Below, piece by piece: positions 22,501 to 34,500 of a DNA stretch of 64,000 nucleotides; positions within the stretch are counted from its first letter, which is position 1, and each line of letters starts with the position of its first letter. The translations under genes and the position numbers were made by a program. The DNA is from an uncultured Alphaproteobacteria bacterium (GTDB lineage: Bacteria > Pseudomonadota > Alphaproteobacteria > SP197). The stretch lies in contig OY282363.1 of the NCBI GenBank assembly GCA_958295695.1, positions 2,732,225 through 2,796,224 on the forward strand, given 5' to 3'. The notes under the pieces were generated by a model that saw only the letters and a list, made by a program, of their open reading frames with translations, was not told the DNA's origin and ran no database searches.

Positions 22501-25500
22501 GTCGTCCTCGGCCACGCTGTTGTCGCTCACCGTCAACGTGATCGCGGTCGGCGTCGCGTCGTCGTCCGTCAACGCGATCGTGGCCGAGCTCACCGTCAGG
22601 CCGCCTGAGGCGCCGTACACCGTGATCGTCTCGTCGTTCTCGTCCACCGCGTCGTTCGTCGGCGTCAGCGTGAAGTTTGCGGTACCGCTCGCGTCGCCCG
22701 CGGCGATCTCGATGTCGAACCCCGACACCGACGCAAAGTCCACCGCGTTCAGCGTCCCGCTGTCCGACCTCACGAGCACGCTCACCGTCGTCGCCGCGGC
22801 GAACCGGGTCGTGCCGTCCACCGTCGCGGTCACCGTGATGGTGGTCGCCCCGTCGCCCTCGCTCACGCTGTTGTCACTCACCGTCAAGGTGATCGAGGTC
22901 GGCGCCGCGTCGTCGTCCGTCAACGCGATCGTGGCCGAGTTCACCGTCAGGCCGCCCGACGAGCCGCTCACCGTCACCGTCTCGTCGGTCTCGTCCACTA
23001 CGTCGTCGGTCGGCGTCAGCGTGAAGCTCCCGGTCTTGCTCGCCGCCCCGGCGGCGATCGTAATGTCGAAGGACGACACCGCCGCGAAGTCCACCGCCGT
23101 CGCCGTGCCGCTCCCCGCCACGCTCACCGTCACCGTCGTGTCCTCGGCGAACCGGGTGGTCCCGTCCACCGTGGCGGTCACCGCGATCGCGGCCGCCCCG
23201 TCGCCCTCGCCCACGCCGGTGTCGTCCACCGTCAGCGTGATCGAGGTCGGCGCCGCGTCGTCGTCCGTCAACGCGATCGTGGCCGAGTTCACCGTCAGAC
23301 CGCCTGACGCGCCGCTCACCGTCACCGTCTCGTCGGTCTCGTCCACCGCGTCGTCCGTCGGCGTCAGCGTGAAGCCCGCGGTGTCGCTCGCCGCCCCCGC
23401 CGCGATCTCGATGTCGAACGCCTCCACCGCGGCGAAGTCCACCGCCCCCGCCGCGCCGCCGCCCGCCACGCTCACCCGCACCGTCTTCGCCTCGGCGAAC
23501 CGGGTCGTTCCGTCCACCGTGGCGGTCACCGTGATCGAGGTCGCCCCGTCGCCCTCGCCCACGCTGCCGTCACTCACCGTCAAGGTGATCGAGGTCGGCG
23601 CCGCGTCGTTGTCCGTCAACGCGATCGTGGCCGAGTTCACCGTCAGGCCGGTCGACGCGCCGCGCACGGTGATGGTCTCGTCGGTCTCGTCCACTACGTC
23701 GTCGGTCGGCGTCAGCGTGAAGTTCGCGGTACCGCTCGCGGCGCCCGCGGCGATCGTAAGGTCGAAGTCCGACACCGCCGCGAAGTCCACCGCCGACGCC
23801 GTGCCGCTCCCCGCCACGCTCACCGTCACCGTCGTGGCCGAGCCGAGCGTCGTCGAGCCGTCCAACGTGGCCGTCACCGCGATCGTGGTGGCCCCGTCCC
23901 CCTCGCCCACGCTGTTGTCGTCCACCGTCAGCGTGATCGAGGTCGGCGTCCCGTCGTCGTCCGTGAGGCCGATCGTGGCCGGGTTCACCGTCAGGCCGGT
24001 CGACGTGCCGCTGACCGTGATGGTCTCGTCGGTCTCGTCCTCCGTGTCGTCCGTTGGCGTCAGCGTGAAGGTTCCGGTACCGCTCGCCGCCCCGGCGGCG
24101 ATCGTGATGTCGAAGGCGGGCACCGCGGCGAAGTCCACCACGTTCCCCGTCGTGCCGCTCGCCGACACGCTCACCCGCACCGTCTTGGCTTCGGCGAACC
24201 GGGTCGCGCCGTCCACCGTGACCGTCACCGCGATCGTCGTCGGCCCGTCGCCCTCGCCCACGTCGTTGTCGTCCACCGTCAGCGCGATCGTGTCCGGCGC
24301 GTCGTCGTTGTCCGCGATCGTCCCCTTAACCCTTAGCCAACCGACGGTGACCCCGCCGAGCGTCGAGATCGTCGCGTTCGTCGCGTCGCTCCACCTCACA
24401 TCCACCGTCTCGTTCGACTCGTCCACCGTGTCGCCCGTCACCGCCACGCTGAAGGTCCGGCTGGTCGTCCCCGCCGCGAAGGTCAGGGCGCCGGCGGCGA
24501 TGGCCGTGTAGTCCGTCCCCGAAGTGGCCGTCCCCGTGCCCGCGTCCGCATACCGCACCGTCACCTCGCGTCCGGAGGCGGCGCTCAGGGTCACCGTATA
24601 CGTCAGCGCCGCGGAGCCGCTGTCGCCCTCCGTCACGCTCGGCGGGACGATCGACAGCGTCGGCGTCGCGTCGTTGTCCGCGATCGTCCCGGTCCCGGCG
24701 CCCGCCGCGGTCGAGACCGCCGCGTTCACCGGATCCTTCAGCCGCACTTTCACCGTCTCGTCCGCTTCGTCCAGGACGTCGCCCGTCACCGCCACGTCGA
24801 AGGTCTGGCCGGTCGTCCCCGCCGCGAAGGTCAGCGTGCCGGCGGTGAGCGCCGTGTAGTCCGTCCCGGACGTCGCGGTGCCGGTCCCGGCGTCGACGTA
24901 GTCCACCGTCACCTCGCGTCCGGAGGCGGCGCTCAGGGTCGCCGTGAAGGTCAGGTCCGTCGAGCCGCTGTCGCCCTCGGTCACGCTCGGCGAGTCGATG
25001 GAGAGTATCGGCGCGGGATCGTCGTCCGCGATCGTCAGCGTCGCGTCCGACGGCGCCGCCACCCCGTTGCCGCCCGAGACCGCCCCCGAGACCGTCACCG
25101 TCTCGTCCGTCTCGTCCGTCGTGTCGTCCATCGCCGTCACCGTCACCGCGCCCGTGCTCGTCGTCTCCTCCGCCGCGATCGTCAGCGTCTTGTCGCTCGA
25201 CAGCGTGAAATCCGTCCCCGACCCCGGCGCCGCCGACACCGTCACCGTCACAGCCGCGCTCGACTTGCCGGAAAGCGTCGCCGTCACCGTCGATATCCCG
25301 CCGTCCTCCGAGATCGACGACGGCGACAGGACCAGCGTCACGGTGGGCGTAGCTTCGTCGTCCGCGATGGTCAGCGTCGCGTCCGACGGCGGCGCCACGC
25401 CGTTGCCGCCCGCCGCCGTCGCCGAGACCGTCACCGACTTGTTCGGCGCATCCGTCGTGTCGTCCGCCGCCGTAATCGTCACCGTCCCCGCGCTCGTCGT

Positions 25501-28500
25501 CGAACCCGCCGCGATGGTCAGCGTGTTCGCGCTCGACAGCGTGAAGTCCGTCCCCGACCCCGGCGAGGCCGACACCGTCAGCGTCACCGCCGCGCTCGAC
25601 GCGCGGTCCAGCGTCGCCGTCACCGTCGAAACGTTCGACGCCCCGCTCTCGTCGATCGACGACGGCGACAACGCCAGCGTCGCCTCCGGCAGGTCCTCGT
25701 CGTCGGTCAGCGTCAGAGCCGCCCCGGTGACGGTCATCGTCTCCGATTCGGCGGTAGCCTGGTCGTTCGATACCGTCGCCGTCACCGTCGTCGAACGACC
25801 GGCCGCCCCCTGGTGAACGTCGTCGTTCGCCGCCGCGATCGGCGCCGTGTCCGCGGCGTTCGCCGTCTGCCCCGCGGCGATGACGATCGTCGAATCGGGA
25901 CCGAGGACCGGAATGCCGTTGATCGTTTGGGCGCGATGGCCGATGGCGTAGAAGCCCGTCACCGCCGACACCGTCACCGTCGTCGCCGCGCTCGACGGAT
26001 GCGAGAGCGTCGCCGTCACCGTCGATACACCGCCGTTCTCCGAGATCGACGACGGCGACAGCGACAGCGTCACCCCCGGCGCCGCGTCGTCGTCGGTCAG
26101 CGTCAGCGTCGCGTCGGACGGCGCCGCCGCCCCGTCGCCGCCCGCGACCGTCGCCGAGACCGTCACCGACTTGTCCGGCGCGTCGGTCGCGTTATCGACC
26201 GCCGCGACCGTCACGGTTCCGGTGCTCGTCGTATCCCCCGTCGCGATGGTGAGCGTCGTCGCGCTCGACAGGCCGAAGTCGCCCGACACCGCCGGGGACA
26301 CCGCCGCCGCCGACACCGTGACCGTCGTCGCCTCGCTCGCCGCCTTGTCCAGCGTCGCCGTCACCGTGGCCACCCCGCCGTTCTCCGAGATCGACGACGC
26401 CGACAGCGCCAGCGACACGACCGGCTTGTCGTCGTCGATGACCGTGACCGTCACCGCGAGCAGGAGCGTCGCAGGCGTGTCCGCCACGTCTCCGACCCCA
26501 TAGTTGGCCACCGAGTATCTGATCTGCTTGGTCTCGTCCTGGAGGTCGCCGTCCCCGAGGGCCGTGACGGTCACCGTCTGCGGCGTGCTCCAGGTCGTCG
26601 GCGTGAACGAGAGGTTGTACGGGTACGTGAGGGCGCTGTTCAGATCGAGCTCGGTGTCGCCGACGGGGCGATTGAGACCGACCCATGTCGTTCCCAATCC
26701 GGGGGCGGGCTCGGAGTCCAGGACCACGGTGAACGTCGCGCCGGTGGTGTCCTGCTCGGTCACCGTGATGGCGGTGGGGTTGAAGGTCACGCCGGCGGTG
26801 TCGTCGTCCGTCAAGGTCAGCGTCGCGTTCGACGGGTCCGCCACGTTGTTGCCGCCCGCCGCCGTCCCCGACACCGTCACCGACTTGTCGGCCACGTCCA
26901 CGTCGTTGTCGGTCGCCGTCACCGTCACCGCGCCGGCGCTGGTCGTCGAACCCGACGCGATGGTGAGCGTCGTCGCCGTGCTCAGCGTGAAGTCGGTCCC
27001 CGACCCCGGCGAGGCCGACACCGTCACCGTCACCGCCTCGCTCGACACCCCCGACAGCGTCGCCGTCACCGTGGAGATCCCGCCGTCCTCCGAGATCGAC
27101 GCCGGCGACAGGACCAGCGTCACGGTGGGCGTAGCTTCGTCGTCCTCGATCGTCAGTGTCGCGTCCGACGGCGCCGCCACCCCGTTACCCCCGGCCGCCG
27201 TCGCCGAGACCGTCACCGACTTGTCCGGCGCATCCGTCGTGTCGTTCACCGCCGTAATCGTCACCGTCCCCGTGCTCGTCGTCGAACCCGCCGCGATGGT
27301 CAGCGTCGTCGCCGTGCTCAGCGTGAAGTCGGTCCCCGACCCCGGCGATGCCGACACCGTGAGCGTCACCGCCGCGCTCGACACACCCGACAGCGTCGCC
27401 GTCACCGTGCTCGACCCGGGGTTCGTCCCGTCGTGCTCGTCGATCGTCGCCGGCGACAGAACCAGCGCCACCGTCGGCAACGCCTCGTCGTCCGCGATGG
27501 TCAGCGTCACGTCCGACGGCGCCGCCACCCCGTTACCCCCGGCCGCCGTCGCCGAGACCGTCACCGACCTGTCCGGCGCATCCGTCGTGTCGTTCACCGC
27601 CGTAATCGTCACCGTCCCCGCGCTCGCCGTCGAACCCGCCGCGATGGTCAACGTGTTCGCGCTCGACAGCGTGAAGTCCGTCCCCGACCCCGGCGAGGCC
27701 GACACCGTCACCGTCACCGCCGCGCTCGACACCCCCGACAGCGTCGCCGTCACCGTGCTCGACCCGGGGTTCGTCCCGTCGTGCTCGTCGATCGTCGCCG
27801 GCGACAACGCCAGCGTCGCCACCGGCAGGTCCTCGTCGTCCGCGATGGTCAGCGTCAGGCTCGACGGGGCCGCCACCCCGTTACCCCCGGCCGCCGTCGC
27901 CGAGACCGTCACCGACTTGTCCGGCGCGTCGGTCGCGTTATCGATCGCCGTCACCGTCACCGCGCCCGTGCTCGTCGTCGAACCCGCCGCGATGGTCAGC
28001 GTCGTCGCCGTGCTCAGCGTGAAGTCGGTCCCCGACCCCGGCGCCGCCGACACCGTGAGCGTCACCGCCGCGCTCGACGCACCCGACAGCGTCGCCGTCA
28101 CCGTCGAGACGTTCGACGCCCCGCTCTCGTCGATCGACGACGACGACAACGCCAGCGTCACCTCCGGCAGGTCCTCGTCGTCGGTAATGGTCAGCGTCAC
28201 GTCCGGCGGCGCCGCCACCCCGTTACCCCCGGCCGCCGTCGCCGAGACCGTCACCGACCTGTCCGGCGCATCCGTCGTGTCGTCCGTCGCCGTAATCGTC
28301 ACCGTGCCGGCGCTCGTCGTGTCCCCCGCCGCGATGGTCAACGTGTTCGCGCTCGACAGCGTGAAGTCGGTCCCCGACCCCGGCGAGGCCGACACCGTGA
28401 GCGTCACCGCCTCGCTCGACGCGCGGTCCAGCGTCGCCGTCACCGTGCTCGACCCGGGGTTCGTCCCGTCGTGCTCGTCGATCGTCGCCGCCGACAACGC

Positions 28501-31500
28501 CAGCGTCGCCTCCGGCAGGTCCTCGTCGTCGGTCAGCGTCAGCGTCAGGCTCGACGGGGCCGTCGCCCCGTTGCCGCCCGCGACCGTCGCCGAGACCGTC
28601 ACCGACTTGTCCGGCGCGTCGGTCGCGTTATCGACCGCCGTCACCGTCACGGTTCCGGTGCTCGTCGTCGAATCCGCCGCGATGGTGAGCGTCGCACCGG
28701 ACAACGTGAAGTCGTCCGCCGCCGCCGGGGCCACCGCCGCCGCCGACACCGTGACCGTCGTCGCCTCGGTGGCCGCCCGGTCCAGCGTCGCCGTCACCGT
28801 GGCCACCCCGCCGTTCTCCGAGATCGACGCTGGCGACAGCGCCAGCGACACGACCGGCTTGTCGTCGTCGATGACCGTGACCGTCACCGCGACCTCGTTC
28901 GTCACCCCGCCCGCGTAGCCGGCCACCGTGTACCTGATCTCCTTGGTGTCGTTCCGGATATCGCTGTCCGCGGAGGCCGTGACGGTCACCGTTTGCGCCG
29001 TGCTCCAGTTCGTCGGGTCGAACGAGAGGTTGTACGGGTACGTGCGGACGCCGTTCAGATCGATCTCGGCGTCGGAGCGACCGAGGCCGACCGTCGTCGT
29101 CCCGGGGGAGGGCTCGGAGTCCAGGACCACGGTGAACGTCGCGCCGGCGGCGTCCTGCTCGGTCACGGTCAGGACGGTGGGGGTGAAGGTCACGCCCGCG
29201 GTGTCGTCGTCCGCGGTGCTCACCCCGACGTTGGCGTTGGGGACGGCGACGTCGCTGCGGTAGTGGGCGTCTCCCGCCGGCCCGCTGTCGGGATTCAAGG
29301 TGACGTTCCAGGTCACGTCGCCGTCGTCGACGTCGTCGTCGACGCCGGTCACCGTCACCGTCCGCGCCGTGTCCCAGACGCCCGGCGCGAAGATCAGCGA
29401 CGACGGCGACACCGTGCCCTCGCTCGCGTCCCCGCCCGTCACCGTCACCGTCACCGCCGCCGTCGGCCGCGTCGCCAGCTTCACCGTGAAGGTCGCCGTC
29501 CCGCCCGCCTCCGTCGCCCGGCCCGTCACCGCGCTCACCGTCAGCCCGGCGGTGTCGTCGTCCGCGTTGGTCGCCGACACGGTCTGGGTAACCACACGGT
29601 TATACGGCAGGTCACTGGCGCCGGTCTCGCCCGGGTCCACCGTCACCCGGCAAATCTGGTTGTGGTCGTCGACATCGTCGTCCTTGCCCCGCACCGTCAC
29701 CGTATGCGCCGAATTCCACAGGCTCGCCGCGGCCGCCGTGGCGTCGCCGCCGGTGGGCGCCATGGCGACGGTCCCGGAGACGCCATACGTCGCGCCGCCG
29801 TCCGCCGACACCTCGCATTCGGAGGTGTCCTGGCTGGTAACCAGTACATTCACGGTCTGGCTCGGGTTGGACGTCAGGCGCACCGTGAAGCTATCCGTGC
29901 CGCCCGCCTCCGTGGTCGCGGTCGAACCGCCGCTCTCGACCACGGTCAGCCCCCCTTCGTCGTCCGTGACGGTCAGCGTCGCGTCGGGCGGCGCCGTCAC
30001 GTCGCCGCTCGCCGTCGCCGAGACCGTGACGGTCTTGTCCGGCGCGTCGGCCGCGTTATCGACCGCCGTCACCGTCACGGTTCCGGTGCTCGTCGTCGAA
30101 CCCGTCGCGATCGTCAGCGTGTTCGCCGTGCTCAGCGTGAAGTCGCCCGACACCGCCGGGGCCACCGCCGCCGCCGACACCGTGAGCGTCGTCGCCGCGC
30201 TCGCCGCCTTGTCCAGCGTCGCCGTCACCGTGGCCACCCCGCCGTTCTCCGAGATCGACGACGGAGACAGCGAGAGCGTCGCCTTGGGCAGCGCTTTGAT
30301 GGGCAACCACTCCGTGTTGTAGTAGATCACCCTGCCAACGCCCCACTCTAACGCGAAGAGGATGACGATGCCGTCGTTGTCGATCATCGCCCGCGTGAGC
30401 TCGATCGTCACGGACCTCCTGGACCCGATGTCGTTGGCGAGTTTCGTGCACTCGGTGCGGCTCGGCTCGGGGGTGCCGGTAAACGCGATCTGGGTGACCT
30501 GCTTGTTGGCGCACGCCCAGACGTCGGTACCCTGTTGCTGGTAGCCTCCCGTGAACGAGATCGTCTGCGAAGTCGTCTTGGCGACCAGCGACGGCGTGGT
30601 GACGTCCCAATTGGTCTGTGTCTGGCCGGGGTTGCGCCACGTCGTATCGCCGCCGGTCGGCACGGAGCCGTCGTTGTCGGTAATGGTCAGCGTCAGGCCC
30701 GCCGGGGCCGACACGCCGTTGCCTCCCGATACCGCGCCCGAGACCGTCACCGTCTTGTCCGCCTCCATCGAGACGTCGTTGTTCACCGCCGTGAGCGTCA
30801 CCGTCCCCGTGCTCGCGGTCGAGCCCGCGGCGATGACCAGCGCCTTGTTCGTGCTCAGCGCGTAGTCGGCCACCGTCGCGCCCGACAACGGCGCCGCCGA
30901 CACCGTGACCGTCACCGCCTCGCTGGATGCGCCCGACAGCGCCGCCGTCACCGTGGTCACGCCGCCGCCCTCGGAAATCGACGACGAAGACAGCGCCAGC
31001 GTCACCATCGGCGTCGCCTCGTCGTCGGTAATGGTCAGCGTCGCGTCCGGCGGCGCCGCCACCCCGTTACCGCCCACCGCCGTGCCGGAAACCGTCACCT
31101 CCTTGTCCGGCGCATCCACCGCGTTCCCTCTCGCCGTCACCGTCACCGCGCCCGTGCTCGTCGTCTGCCCCGACGCGACGGTCAGCGTCGTCGCCGTGCT
31201 CAGCGTGAAGTCGGACCCCGACAACGGCGTCGTCGACACCGTCACCGTCACCGCCTCGCTCGACGCCACCGACAGCGTCGCCGTCACCGTCGCCACGCCG
31301 CCCGTCTCCGGGATCGACGCGGACGACAGGACCAGCGCCACCGTCGGGAACGCCTCGTCGTCGGTCAGCGTCAGCGTCACGTCCGGCGGCGCCGCCACCC
31401 CGTTGCCGCCCGAAGCCGTGCCGGAAACCGTCACCGACTTGTCCGGCGCATCCACCGCGTTCCCGTTCGCCGTCACCGTCACCGCGCCCGAACTCGTCGT

Positions 31501-34500
31501 ATTCCCCGCCGCGATGGTCAGCGTCGTCGCCGTGCTCAGATCGAAGTCCGCCGCGATCGCCCCCGTTCCCGCCGCCGCGTCCACCGTCACCGTCACGGCC
31601 TCGCTCGACCTGACCGACAGCGTCGCCGTCACCGTCGACACCCCGCCCGTCTCCGGGATCGACGCCGGCGACAGGACCAGCGCCACCGTCGGCCGCGTCT
31701 CGTCGTCGGTCAGCGTCAGCGCCGCCCCGGTCACGCTCCCCACCCCCTGGTCGTTGGCCGCCGTCGCCGTCACCGTCGTCGAACGCCCGCCGCTGTGCGC
31801 GGCGTCGTCCCCCGCCGCGACCGGCGCCGTGTCCGCGGCGTTCGCCGTCTCGCCCGCCGCGATCACGATGGTCGCGTCCGAACCCACCGTGTAGAAGCCC
31901 AACGCCGCCATCACCGTCACCGTCGTCGCCGCGCTCGACGGATGCGACAGCGTCGCCGACACCGTCGCCACCCCGCCGTTCTCCGAAATCGACGCCGGCG
32001 ACACCGCCAGCGTCACCCCCGGCGCCCCCTCGTCGTCCTCCAGCGTCAGCGTGGCCCCGGTCACGCTCCCCACCCCCTGGTCGTTGGCCGCCGTCGCCGT
32101 CACCGTCGCCGTCCGGTCCGGCTCGTCCCTCGTGTTGTCCGCCGCCGCGATCGCCACCGTGTCCGTCGCGTTCGCCGTCTCGCCCGCCGCGATCGCGATC
32201 GTCGTGTCCGAACCCACCGTGTAGAAGCCGGAAACCGCCGTCACCGTCACCGTCGTCGCCGCGCTCGACGGGTGCGTCAGCGTCGCCGTCACCGTCGTCG
32301 AGCCGCCGTTCTCCGAAATCGACGACGACGACAACGCCAGCGTCACCCCCGGCGCCGCCTCGTCGTCCTCCAGCGTCAGCGTCACGCTCGACGGCGCCGC
32401 CACGCCGTTGCCGCCCGTGGCCGCGCCCGAGACCGTCACCGACTTGTCCGGCGCGTCGGTCGCGTTGTCGTTCGCCGTCACCGTCACCGCGCCCGTGCTC
32501 GCCGTCTGCCCCGCCGCGATGGTCAGCGTCTTGTCGCTCGACAGGCCGAAGTCGCCCGCCGCCGCGTTCGTCCCCGCCGCCGCCGAGACCGTCACCGTCA
32601 CCGCCTCGCTCGACGCGCCCGACAGCGTCGCCGTCACCGTGGACACCCCGCTACTCTCCGAGATCGACGACGGCGACAGCACCAGCGTCACCGTCGGCAG
32701 ATCCTCGTTGTCCGTCAGCGTCAGCGGCGCCCCGGTCACGCTCCCCACCCCCTGGCCGTTGGCCGCCGTGCCCGTCACCGTCGTCGAACGCCCGGCCGTC
32801 CCCTGGTGCACGTCGTCGTTCACCGCCACGACCAACGCCGTGTCCGAGGCGTTCGCCGTCTCCCCCGCGGCGATCGCGATCGTCGAATCGAGAAAGCTGG
32901 TCAGCTCGCCGTCGACCGTTCGGTAGACCAGGCCGATGGTGTAGAAACCCGCCTTCGGCGTCACCGTGATCCTCGTCTCCGCGCTCGACGGATGCGTGAG
33001 CGTCGCCGTCACCGTCGCCGCGTTACGGTTCTCGGAAATCGAGGCCGGCGATACCGCCAGCGTCACCCCCGGCGCGTCGTCGCCGTCCTCGACGGTAAGC
33101 GTCAGGCTCGCCGGGTTCGCCACCCCGCGCCCGCCCGCGGACGCGCCCGAGACCGTCGTCTCCTTGTCCGGCGCGTCCGCCGGGTCGTCCACCGCCGTGA
33201 TCGTCACGTCACCCGCGCTCGCCGTCGAACCCGCCGCGATGGTCAGGGTGTCCGCCGTGCTCAGCGTGAAGTCGCCGGCCACCGCCGGAAGCGTCGGCGA
33301 AAGCATCACCGCGACCTCCACCGCCTCGCTCGACGGGTGCGAGAGCGCCGCCGTCACCGTCGCCACGTTGCCCGAACCGCTCTCGTCGATGGTCGAGGCC
33401 GACAGCGACAGCGACAGCGTCGGCAGCGCGTCGTCGTCGACGATGGTCAGCGTCGCGTCGGGCGGGGACTCGGCCCCGTTGCCCCCCGACGCCGCGCCCG
33501 AGACCGTCACGCTCTTGTCCGCCGAATCCGTCGTGTCCGGGGCCGCCGTCACCGTGACCGCGCCCGCGCTCGTCGTGTCCCCCGCCGCGACGGTCAGCGT
33601 CGTCCCCGTCAGCGTGAAATCCGTCCCCGACCCCGGCGAGGCCGAAACCGTGATCGTCGTCGCCGCGCTCGACACGCCGGAGAGCGTCGCCGTCACCGTC
33701 GACACCCCGCCCGCCTCCGCGATCGACGACGACGACAGCGCCAGCCGCGTCGTCGGGGTCGCCTCGTCGTCGGCGAGCGTCAGCGTCAGGCTCGCCGGCG
33801 CCGCGATCCCGTTGCCCCCCGTCGCCGCGCCCGAGACCGTCACCGACTTGTCCGGCGAATCCACCCCGTTGTCGTTCGCCGCGATCGTCACCGCGCCCGT
33901 GCTCGCCGTGGCGCTCGCCGCGATCGTCAGCGTCGCCGCGCTCGACAACGAAAAGTCGCCCGCCGCCGCGCCCGTTCCCGCCGCCGCCGACACCGTCACC
34001 GTCACCGCATCGCTCGACGTGCCGTTCAGCGCCGCCGTCACCGTCGCCACCCCCCCGTTCTCCGAGACCGACGACGACGACAGCACCAGCGACACCGTCG
34101 GCGCGCCCTCGTCGTCGCGGACCGTCAGCGTCGCGTCCGGCGGGTCCGCCGCCCCGAGCCCGAGTGTTCCCGACGCCGAACCCGAGACCGTCACGCTCTT
34201 GTCCGGCGCGTCGTCCGCGTTGCCGACGGCCGTCACCGTCACCGTCCCCGCGCTCGCCGTCGCCCCCGCGGCGATCGTCAGCGTGTCCGCCGCGCTCACC
34301 GTGAAGTCGCCCGCCACCGCCGGGGCCACCGGCGCCGCCGACACCGTCACCGTCACCGCGGCGGCCGAGGGGTTCGAGAGCGTCGCCGTCACCGTCGCCA
34401 CGCCGGCGCTCTCCGAGATCGAGGCCGGAGACAGCGCCAGGGCCGAGCTCGGCCGCGCGTCGTCGTCGGCGATCGTCAGCGTCACGCCCGAAGGCGCCGC

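Noticed and set aside
13420-30351. Very long plus-strand open frames opposite the giant gene (over 3,000 and 1,500 codons)
   Set aside because: They are shadows. The repeat codons (GTC, GAC, GCC, ACC, ACG) rarely give stops on the other strand. The translations are Arg/His-rich or Ser/Val-rich mirror images with no signal, domain or ribosome site.
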